NCBI GenBank assembly: GCA_023132135.1
Contig: JAGLYR010000076.1
Coordinates: forward strand, 1 to 8,375
DNA from: Candidatus Eiseniibacteriota bacterium
Lineage (GTDB): Bacteria > Arandabacterota > Arandabacteria > JAGLYR01
Direction: 5' to 3'
DNA: 8,375 nucleotides
Under the pieces are notes generated by a model. It saw nothing but the letters and a program-made list of their open reading frames with translations, had not been told where the DNA came from and searched no databases. A program made the position numbers and the translations under genes. Shown here in pieces: positions 1 to 5,921 of this stretch (within the stretch, counting starts at the first letter, position 1; each line of letters opens with the position of its first letter).

Positions 1-10
1 CTCGCAGCAG

Positions 11-30
11 GGATTCCTGAATAATCCAGG
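11..30. repeat. Dispersed 20-bp repeat, copy A (inverted partner at 2806-2825)
   Basis: This 20-bp stretch matches the reverse complement of 2806-2825 at 19 of 20 positions; the one mismatch is t/c at the seventh base. It contains internal ggatt...aatcc arms, so each copy can form a small hairpin. The two copies lie in opposite orientation on either side of the first transporter and the acetate kinase fusion. A dispersed intergenic palindromic repeat is the simplest reading. No transposase is associated with it. Confidence 0.6.
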
Positions 31-137
31 CTAGGCAAATTTCCGGATTCCGGATATCATGATTGCCCGCGACACTGCTGTCCCGACTCCGGTGCAGGGA
101 AAGTGCGGAGACGGAATCTGCTGACGGCCCTCACGCT

Positions 138-141
138 GGAG
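138..141 (+). promoter_or_regulatory. Shine-Dalgarno site for the first EamA transporter
   Basis: GGAG lies six bases before the ATG at 148. The longer open frame begins at an ATG at 103, whose extra residues (MRRRNLLTALTLEYD) are polar and unlike the start of an EamA protein. The site therefore decides the start at 148. Confidence 0.55.
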
Positions 142-147
142 TATGAC

Positions 148-573
148 ATGAAGCCACAGCTCTTTGCTCTATTGACCGCCGTTGCCTGGGGTGTCGGCGG
201 GTACTTCGAGAAACGAGGAATGCACCTTGGCCATCTCACGCCGCAGGTCGGGATCACGATCCGCACAGCAGTGGCTCTCGTGATCCTGGGGGTCGTCAGC
301 TGGCCACAGTGGCGGATGGTTCAGGATGCGGGGCCCAGATCGCTCATCTACATGGTCGTCGGCGGTGGGATAGTAGCCGGAGCGGCGGGCATGCTGTGTT
401 TCTATGTTGCGATCAAGGGCGCGCCCTTGAGCCGGGTGATGCCGATCGCCTTCACGGCACCGCTCTTCGGAGCGTTGATGGGCCTCACCCTTGGGGGAGA
501 GCCGGCGACGGTCAAGACGGTTCTGGGCATACTCCTCACCGTGGGGGGAATTATTCTCCTGACGATCGGTTGA
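148..573 (+). CDS. Single-domain EamA/DMT family transporter
   Basis: The gene encodes a 141-residue integral membrane protein of the drug/metabolite transporter superfamily, the one-domain EamA type. What can be seen is about five hydrophobic segments: residues 3-20, 35-50, 66-88, 95-112 and 120-140. The first holds the WGVGGYFEKRG motif (residues 14-24) typical of EamA starts, and the last is the VLGILLTVGGIILL helix that closes EamA repeats. Most DMT exporters carry two such domains in about 290 residues. One-domain members of about 140 residues are known and presumably act as dimers, so this is a normal length rather than a truncation. The substrate cannot be told. The next gene begins 119 bp downstream on the same strand, so cotranscription is possible but not shown. 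A start at 148 is preferred over 103 because of the GGAG site. Confidence 0.85.
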   Translation: MKPQLFALLTAVAWGVGGYFEKRGMHLGHLTPQVGITIRTAVALVILGVVSWPQWRMVQDAGPRSLIYMVVGGGIVAGAAGMLCFYVAIKGAPLSRVMPIAFTAPLFGALMGLTLGGEPATVKTVLGILLTVGGIILLTIG

Positions 574-680
574 GCACTCCCGTGCCCGGACGAGCAAAAC
601 GCAGCAAATCCATTGAGATCGCCGGGAGCTGTGTCGATGAGCAGGAATGCGGGCTAAATCCCGAATGGCAAGACAGCCCG

Positions 681-687
681 GGAGAGG
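681..687 (+). promoter_or_regulatory. Shine-Dalgarno site for the AckA-PduL gene
   Basis: The purine-rich GGAGAGG ends five bases before the ATG at 693. The frame is open back to 309, but the preceding 128 codons overlap the transporter gene and resemble no protein. The canonical acetate kinase N-terminus MKVLILNGGSSSLK begins exactly at 693. Confidence 0.75.
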
Positions 688-692
688 AAGCA

Positions 693-2591
693 ATGAAAGT
701 ACTCATTCTCAACGGTGGAAGTTCAAGTCTGAAATACCACCTGCTCGATATGGACTCCGGCAGAACGGTTCTCGAGGGGACCATAAGCAATCTCGGGCTG
801 GAAGGCTGCCATCACACCTACACGGACCACACAGGCAGGTCGCGCACATATGATGTTGTCGTGGCTGACCACGAGCGGGCATTGAAGATTGTCTTCGACT
901 CCATCGAGAAGAAAGCCAGGATACCAGGTGACCAGCTCGGGGTCGTCGGCCATAGAGTCGTGCACGGCGGTGAGCGGTTTCAAGGCCCGGTGATCATTGA
1001 CGCCGCCGTTGAGGAAGCCATAGCCGGGTACTCGCAGCTCGCTCCCCTGCACAACCCGGTCAACCTCAGGATCATCCGGGCTGCGAGGGCACAGCTGCCG
1101 GGCGCGACGCATGTGGCCGTCTTTGATACCGCCTTTCACAATACGGTCCCCGACTACGCGTCCGTGTACGGCATTCCGTACGAGTACTGCAGGGATGACC
1201 ACGTGCGCAGATACGGGTTCCACGGGAACTCGCACGAGTATGTCGCTCTCCGCGCTTCACAGTACCTGGAGCGTCCCCTGAGAAGACTCAAGCTGATAAC
1301 GTGCCATCTGGGGAATGGAGCGAGTGTTTGCGCGATAGACAGGGGCCGGTCGATCGACACGAGCATGGGATTCACGCCGCTCGAGGGCCTGGTGATGGGC
1401 ACGCGGTGCGGTGATGTTGACCCTGCTGTGATCACCTACCTTGCGAGGGAAAAGCAACTCAGCCTGGATGCCATCGACAACATGCTGAACAAGGAATCGG
1501 GCCTGCTGGGCATCTCCGGCATCAGCAGCGACATGCTGGAGGTGCAGAGGGCTGCGGAGGAGGGCGACCCCAGGGCGCTTCTTGCAATCAAGATGTTCTG
1601 CTACCGCGTGAAGAAATACATCGGATGCTACATGCTGGCGCTGGGCTGGGTGAATGCCATAGTGTTCACGGGCGGGATCGGTGAGAGGAGCAGGGGCATC
1701 CGGTCACGCATTCTTCAGAACACGGAGAAGCTCGGCCTCGGCATCAGCGAACAGAAGAACAGGATCTGCGAGGTTGACAGGGGCCATCCCGCTTTCGATA
1801 TCAGCCATCGCTCGTCCCGCGCGCGCGTGCTTGTTGTGGCAACGAATGAAGAACTCATGATGGCCAGGAAATGCCTTGAGGCCATCGACTACGATAGAAC
1901 GACGCGCATCTCCACAACCGAGGCCATTCGACAGATACCCATCGGCATATCCGCCCATCATGTGCATCTCTGCAGGGCCGACGTGGACGAGCTCTTTGGT
2001 AAAGGTCACCGTCTGACCGAGGCAAAGCCACTCTCCCAGCCGGGTCAGTTTGCTTGCGAGGAGAAGGTTGATCTGGTCGGCCCCCGGGGAACGGTGAAGG
2101 GGGTCCGGATTCTTGGTCCGGAAAGACGCCAGTCGCAAGTCGAGATCTCGCGCACCGAAGAGTTCAAACTCGGGGTCGACGCACCCGTTCGGGAATCGGG
2201 AGATCTCGAGGGCACCCCATGGTTGACGCTCGTTGGCCCGAAAGGCCGGGTCAAACTGGCGCAGGGCGTGATATGCGCCAAACGCCACATCCACATGACA
2301 CCCGAGGACGCAGAGCTGTTCGCCGTCTCAAACGGCGATCAGGTAATGGTGCGTGTTACGGGCGAAGGACGGGAACTCATTTTCGGAGACGTTGTCATCC
2401 GCGTCAACAAAGACTATGCACTCGAGATGCACATAGACACGGATGAAGCGAATGCCGCCGAGCTCTCGGCAAAGGCCACCGGTGTGCTGGTGTCCATCCA
2501 GCAGAAGAAAGACGGGCCCGCGTGGGCGGCATCCCCTCGCCCTGAGCCCGTCGAAGGGAGAGGGGCCGCGCATTTCCTCCGTTCGCCCTGA
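693..2591 (+). CDS. Bifunctional acetate kinase-PduL phosphotransacylase fusion
   Basis: This is a 632-residue fusion. Residues 1-398 are a full acetate/propionate kinase: N7-GGSSS-LK, Arg88 (GHRVVHGG), Asp145 (VFDTAFH), His177 (YGFHGNS), HLGNGAS (205-211), Arg238 (MGTRCGDVDP), GGIGE (327-331) and TNEE with Glu386. These match Asn7, Arg91, Asp148, His180, Arg241 and Glu384 of the Methanosarcina enzyme. Residues 415-600 are a PduL-type phosphate acyltransferase with both zinc-site HxH motifs (HHVHL 422-426, RHIHM 531-535), the QPGQFACEE segment, QVEISRT, and two LVGPKG/LVGPRG repeats. A short linker (399-414) joins them with no stop and no internal start site. Inferred chemistry: acyl-CoA plus phosphate to acyl-phosphate, then acid plus ATP, or the reverse. 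The PduL half lacks an N-terminal microcompartment targeting peptide, so a cytosolic location is likely. Residues from about 608 on are repeat-derived, and the stop codon lies in a second repeat copy. Confidence 0.93.
   Translation: MKVLILNGGSSSLKYHLLDMDSGRTVLEGTISNLGLEGCHHTYTDHTGRSRTYDVVVADHERALKIVFDSIEKKARIPGDQLGVVGHRVVHGGERFQGPVIIDAAVEEAIAGYSQLAPLHNPVNLRIIRAARAQLPGATHVAVFDTAFHNTVPDYASVYGIPYEYCRDDHVRRYGFHGNSHEYVALRASQYLERPLRRLKLITCHLGNGASVCAIDRGRSIDTSMGFTPLEGLVMGTRCGDVDPAVITYLAREKQLSLDAIDNMLNKESGLLGISGISSDMLEVQRAAEEGDPRALLAIKMFCYRVKKYIGCYMLALGWVNAIVFTGGIGERSRGIRSRILQNTEKLGLGISEQKNRICEVDRGHPAFDISHRSSRARVLVVATNEELMMARKCLEAIDYDRTTRISTTEAIRQIPIGISAHHVHLCRADVDELFGKGHRLTEAKPLSQPGQFACEEKVDLVGPRGTVKGVRILGPERRQSQVEISRTEEFKLGVDAPVRESGDLEGTPWLTLVGPKGRVKLAQGVICAKRHIHMTPEDAELFAVSNGDQVMVRVTGEGRELIFGDVVIRVNKDYALEMHIDTDEANAAELSAKATGVLVSIQQKKDGPAWAASPRPEPVEGRGAAHFLRSP
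2540..2558 (+). repeat. Dispersed palindromic-type repeat, copy 1 (inside the coding region)
   Basis: The 19-mer ccctgagcccgtcgaaggg lies inside the 3' end of the AckA-PduL frame, where it is read as RPEPVEG. It is identical to 2586-2604. Repeats of this type (ccttcga...gctcagg) are scattered through many bacterial genomes and often add RPEPVEG-like tails to predicted proteins. Confidence 0.8.
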
Positions 2592-2604
2592 GCCCGTCGA
2601 AGGG
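2579..2604 (+). repeat. Dispersed palindromic-type repeat, copy 2 (contains the stop codon)
   Basis: The 19-mer is repeated at 2586-2604, with an upstream ccgttcg extension that copy 1 lacks. It is read in another frame from copy 1, so that its ccc tga supplies the stop codon of the AckA-PduL gene (2589-2591). Just after it, 2607-2623 holds a degenerate version (cggagctgtcgaagcgg). Confidence 0.75.
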
Positions 2605-2724
2605 TCGACGGAGCTGTCGAAGCGGCGCGTGAGAAGATGAATCATGGTTTTCTGAGCTTACATACTCCACTGTGGTGAGATTCGCCCCGGGGGCGGGCTC
2701 ATAAATGCCGGGCAGTATTGGGTG

Positions 2725-2750
2725 TCCTTCGACGGGCTCAGGACGAACGG
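2725..2750 (-). repeat. Dispersed palindromic-type repeat, copy 3 (inverted)
   Basis: On the minus strand this reads ccgttcgtcctgagcccg followed by tcgaagga. It matches copy 2 (2579-2604) at 24 of 26 positions. Copies 2 and 3 are thus a 26-bp inverted pair separated by 120 bases and could fold into a long stem in the transcript or act as a bidirectional 3'-end structure. No T-run follows, so a classical intrinsic terminator is not supported. Confidence 0.75.
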
Positions 2751-2762
2751 TTTCTTGGGCTA

Positions 2763-2793
2763 GGTCAGGAATCTGCTCCTGTAATTCCTGACC
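2763..2793. repeat. Hairpin with perfect 10-bp arms
   Basis: The arms ggtcaggaat (2763-2772) and attcctgacc (2784-2793) are perfect complements around an 11-base loop. The hairpin lies between the AckA-PduL stop and the second transporter. There is no T-run on either side. It could be a transcript-stabilising element or part of a decayed repeat element. Confidence 0.55.
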
Positions 2794-2804
2794 CGAACTG
2801 CTCT

Positions 2805-2831
2805 GCCTGGATTATTCGGGAATCCGCAGGC
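2805..2831. repeat. Dispersed hairpin repeat, copy B (inverted partner at 11-30)
   Basis: The core 2806-2825 matches the reverse complement of 11-30 at 19 of 20 bases. Here the copy forms a fuller hairpin: gcctg (2805-2809) pairs with caggc (2827-2831) and gatt (2810-2813) with aatc (2821-2824), with a two-base bulge (2825-2826) and a 7-base loop. It lies 55 bases before the second transporter's start. Confidence 0.6.
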
Positions 2832-2885
2832 TAGAATCCAAGAAAAGGTCTGAAAAAGAACTGGATCCCGGGTATTCTCGCGCTG

Positions 2886-3866
2886 ATGAGAACCGGGACG
2901 CTCAAATCCGATACCCTCCTCCTCCTCGCCGCCGTGGTCTGGGGTTTTGCCTTCGTAGCCCAGCGGGTGGGGATGGACTACGTGGGCCCCTTCACATTCA
3001 ATGCGGTTCGGTTTGCACTGGGCGCTCTGGTCCTGGTTCCCTTCGTCGTGGCAGGCAGGAAGGCATCGTCCGAGAATTCGGAGAATCGGGGACATGGGAC
3101 TACAGAATCATGTTTCTCAAGCGACGCGTTGCCTGGAACTCCTGCGAACGAGGCGGATGTCGGTACCAGTGGGGGAATCCGGCAATTCCGCAGTCCGCCC
3201 TCAATTCTCGCGGTTCTCGCCGGCCTGGTCCTGTTTGCCGGCGCCTCTCTCCAACAGATCGGAATCGTTTACACGACGGCAGGGAAAGCGGGATTCATCA
3301 CCGGGCTCTATGTGATCCTCGTTCCGATTCTGGGTCTTCTGTGGAAGCAACGGCCGGGGTGGGGGACGTGGGTCGGAGTGGCCGCCGCAACGGCCGGGCT
3401 CTACCTTCTTAGTGCGGCGGAAGGCCTGACCCTGGCTCCGGGCGATTCGCTTGTGCTGGCGAGCGCGGTCTTCTGGGCTGTCCATGTCCTCATGATCGGC
3501 TGGCTCTCGCCCCGATCCAACCCGCTCCGCATCGCCGCTATCCAGTTTGCGACCTGTTCGATCCTGAGCTGGATTGCGGCAATTGCCGTCGAAGAGATTG
3601 CACTTGCGGGAATCCTTGGGGCCGCGATTCCCATTCTGTACGGTGGCGTTCTATCCGTCGGCCTCGCCTACACGCTCCAGGTGGTGGCCCAGAGAAAGGC
3701 TCCTGCCGCCCACGCCGCCATCATCCTGAGCCTGGAAACCGTCTTTGCCGCAGTTGGAGGCTGGCTCGTCCTTGGTGAGGTCTTGACTCAGCGTGCGCTG
3801 CTGGGTTGCGCGCTGATGCTGGCAGGGATCCTGGTGTCCCGGCTCAGTCGCAGGTCGGAGGTGTAA
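2886..3866 (+). CDS. Two-domain EamA/DMT family transporter with long internal loop
   Basis: The gene encodes a 326-residue inner-membrane protein with two EamA repeats, about ten transmembrane segments. The first repeat opens with LLLLAAVVWGFAFVAQRVGM (11-30) and GPFTFNAVRFALGALVLVPF (34-53). The second closes with ETVFAAVGGWLVLGEVL (284-300) and LLGCALMLAGILVSRL (305-320). These are classic features of permease-type DMT exporters of amino acids, metabolites or drugs; the substrate is not predictable. The loop between the second and third helices (about residues 58-104) is some 35-40 residues longer than usual and is rich in Gly, Ser, Glu and Asn, which explains a length of 326 rather than about 290. 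The ATG at 2886 has no good Shine-Dalgarno site, but the frame closes upstream at a TAG (2832) with no better start. The next gene starts one base after the stop. Confidence 0.88.
   Translation: MRTGTLKSDTLLLLAAVVWGFAFVAQRVGMDYVGPFTFNAVRFALGALVLVPFVVAGRKASSENSENRGHGTTESCFSSDALPGTPANEADVGTSGGIRQFRSPPSILAVLAGLVLFAGASLQQIGIVYTTAGKAGFITGLYVILVPILGLLWKQRPGWGTWVGVAAATAGLYLLSAAEGLTLAPGDSLVLASAVFWAVHVLMIGWLSPRSNPLRIAAIQFATCSILSWIAAIAVEEIALAGILGAAIPILYGGVLSVGLAYTLQVVAQRKAPAAHAAIILSLETVFAAVGGWLVLGEVLTQRALLGCALMLAGILVSRLSRRSEV
3857..3862 (+). promoter_or_regulatory. Shine-Dalgarno site supporting a GTG start
   Basis: GGAGGT lies inside the last codons of the upstream transporter, five bases before the GTG at 3868. 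It fixes the non-ATG start that gives the next protein its signal peptide, since the first in-frame ATG is about 180 codons downstream. The overlap implies translational coupling. Confidence 0.75.
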
Positions 3867-3867
3867 C

Positions 3868-5904
3868 GTGCGGAGTGCCGGGTTGGGAAGATGGCTGGCG
3901 GGAACGTGCGCGGCGGCGGGCCTGTTTCTCGCCGCCGGTGTTTCCGACTCAGCCCAGGGGCAAACTGCGACAGCACCTGCGCAGAACGCGTCCCGGACAG
4001 CGATCAATCTCATTGTCAATTCAGGCTTTGAGCAGGAAGGCGGGCATCGGCCTCTGCCGGCAGGCTGGAACGGTGATGCCGGTATCTATGCCCGGGATGA
4101 GACCATTGCCCGCACCGGACACGCTTCACTGGGGTTTGCCAATCCCGATCCGGACACCTACCGGCTCTGCAGCCGGCGGTTGCCGGTGGCGCCCGGTTGC
4201 AAGTACCGGTTCAGCGCCTACGTGAAAACGGAGGGGATCATCGGCAGAGGCTCGGGTGCGACCGTTTGTCTGGAGTGGCAGGATGAAGCGGGGCAGTACC
4301 TGGGCGGATCCTATCCCCCGGGAGTGAAGGGCACAGCGGACTGGACTCTGGTTGAGGACATCACGCGGATTCCTCGCGAGGCTGCGTCGGTTTCCCTGAT
4401 CTGCTACGTCCGGAAGGGAATGACGGGCCGGGCCTGGTTCGATGACGTCGAAGTCATGGAACTTCGCGACCCTCCGATGCAGACAATCCTCATGTCTCCA
4501 GTGTATCGGGGCTGGATCACCCGTGATGGTCCCGACTGGATCCGGGTACGCGCAAGGCTGGATCCGGCGCGCGAGGAAGCGCCGGGGGCTTCCGCCAGGA
4601 TCGGGGGCAGGTTGCAGACCACAGACGGCACTCGCCTGTACTCATACTCCACCGAAGAGAGACCCGCGGCCCAGCCCTTCGATCTGGAATTCCCGACCGC
4701 TCTATTAGAGACGGGGGAGTACGTGGTTGTCGTCGAACTCGTCGATGCCCAGGGCAATCCCCTTCAGACGGACCGGCATTCGGTCCTCCGCCTGGACGAC
4801 GATTTCGAGGCAGGCGTCGCAGTCGACGAATACCGGCGGCTGATCGTGGATGGCAATCCCTTTTTCCCGATCGGGATGTACTGGTCGGCGATCGATGAAC
4901 ACGATCTCCGGATCTACGCTGACAGCAGGTTCAACTGCCTGATGCCGTATGCATCCCCGGACAGGGAAGAGATGGACCTGATCCTCGAGCATGGGCTGAG
5001 GGTCATCTACTCCATGAAGGACTTCTATGCCGGGTCGCGCTGGAGCCCTGCGTTTATCAAAACGGAAGCGGACGAGGAACCCAACGTGCGGGCCCAGATT
5101 CGCCGGTTTCGGGACCACCCGGCGCTGCTCGGCTGGTATCTCAACGACGAGCTGCCGGAACCGTACATGCCTCGCCTGGAAATGCACTACCGGTGGGTGA
5201 AGGAGGAGGACCCCGGCCACCCTGCGTGGGCCGTGCTCTGCGAAGCGCCCGAAGTGGGCCGGTATCTCAACACCTTCGATGTGGTTGGAACCGACCCGTA
5301 CCCGATTGCCCGGGAGCCGGCCTCGATGGCGGCCGAATGGACGGTGGAGACGCTGCGCCGGGTCGAAGGGGCGCGGCCGCTCTGGCAGGTTGTTCAGGCA
5401 TTCAACCGGGGAAACTACCGCAATGTCGACTACGAGGATGCGACAACGCGCACACCCACCTATGAAGAGATGCGCAGCATGGCCTGGCAATGTATCTGTG
5501 AAGGGGCGACGGGGATCTTCTTCTATTCATTCCAGGACATCAAGCGCAATCCGGATATCCCCTTCAAGACCCAGTGGGACAACCTGAAGCGGATTGCTGC
5601 GGAGATCGACGCCCTGACCCCGATGCTGCTTTCCGTGGAACCTGTTGTTGATGTGGAAACCGCTTTTGCGCCGGAAGAGCCCGACTGGCTGCACTGGACG
5701 GCGCGGTCATGGGGTGGCGCCCTCTATCTCTTCGCCGTGAACGATGGGGATGGTGGAGGCAGGGTCATGTTCACCCTGGGGAAAGACATCAGACATGTCC
5801 GCGCGCTCGGCGACAATCGAGTGATCGAACATCAACGGCGGGGGTTCGAGGATCGCCTGGGCCCGCTTGACGTCCGTATCTATAAAGTGGATGCAGAAGA
5901 GTAA
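3868..5904 (+). CDS. Secreted TIM-barrel glycoside hydrolase-like protein with carbohydrate-binding-like domain
   Basis: The gene encodes a 678-residue exported protein. Residues 1-31 are a signal peptide: Arg8, a hydrophobic LAGTCAAAGLFLAAGV core, then SDSAQG, with no lipobox. Residues 46-198 resemble a CBM4/9-type jelly roll: NLIVNSGFEQ at the start, PAGW, then FDDVEVMEL at the end. Residues 200-310 look like a beta-sandwich. Residues 318-590 look like a clan GH-A-type TIM barrel opening with LIVDGNPFFPIGMYW (325-339). It includes FRDHPALLGWYLNDELPEPY (414-433), DVVGTDPYP (471-479), RPLWQVVQAF (503-512) and GATGIFFYSF (546-555). Residues 591-675 form a C-terminal beta region. Glu428 in YLNDEL sits where the acid/base Glu is expected. 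No Glu is evident on the RPLWQVVQAF strand where a nucleophile would often lie. Substrate and activity are unknown; a plant or algal polysaccharide fragment is a guess. It is likely expressed with the transporter before it. Confidence 0.8.
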   Translation: MRSAGLGRWLAGTCAAAGLFLAAGVSDSAQGQTATAPAQNASRTAINLIVNSGFEQEGGHRPLPAGWNGDAGIYARDETIARTGHASLGFANPDPDTYRLCSRRLPVAPGCKYRFSAYVKTEGIIGRGSGATVCLEWQDEAGQYLGGSYPPGVKGTADWTLVEDITRIPREAASVSLICYVRKGMTGRAWFDDVEVMELRDPPMQTILMSPVYRGWITRDGPDWIRVRARLDPAREEAPGASARIGGRLQTTDGTRLYSYSTEERPAAQPFDLEFPTALLETGEYVVVVELVDAQGNPLQTDRHSVLRLDDDFEAGVAVDEYRRLIVDGNPFFPIGMYWSAIDEHDLRIYADSRFNCLMPYASPDREEMDLILEHGLRVIYSMKDFYAGSRWSPAFIKTEADEEPNVRAQIRRFRDHPALLGWYLNDELPEPYMPRLEMHYRWVKEEDPGHPAWAVLCEAPEVGRYLNTFDVVGTDPYPIAREPASMAAEWTVETLRRVEGARPLWQVVQAFNRGNYRNVDYEDATTRTPTYEEMRSMAWQCICEGATGIFFYSFQDIKRNPDIPFKTQWDNLKRIAAEIDALTPMLLSVEPVVDVETAFAPEEPDWLHWTARSWGGALYLFAVNDGDGGGRVMFTLGKDIRHVRALGDNRVIEHQRRGFEDRLGPLDVRIYKVDAEE

Positions 5905-5921
5905 TGGACGAGCGACCCAGG

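Noticed and set aside
309-692. Upstream extension of the AckA-PduL frame to an ATG at 309
   Set aside because: It overlaps the first transporter in another frame and is unlike any protein. The canonical acetate kinase N-terminus and a Shine-Dalgarno site are at 693.
169-693. 174-codon open frame on the minus strand
   Set aside because: It is antisense to the first transporter, with a charged, Arg/His-rich product lacking family features; a GC-rich shadow frame.
1704-2294. 196-codon open frame on the minus strand
   Set aside because: It is antisense to the conserved AckA and PduL domains, where the plus frame carries all motifs.
2540-2750. CRISPR array
   Set aside because: The copies differ in orientation and spacing, are only 19-26 bp, and have no regular spacers or cas genes nearby.
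2725-2793. Intrinsic terminator for the AckA-PduL gene
   Set aside because: Stable stems exist, but none is followed by a T-run on either strand.
11-2825. Composite transposon bounded by the 20-bp inverted repeats
   Set aside because: No transposase or target duplication is visible, and the repeats have internal hairpin symmetry more like dispersed intergenic elements.
4705-5490. 261-codon open frame on the minus strand
   Set aside because: It lies wholly antisense to the well-supported hydrolase-like gene and its product has no recognisable features.
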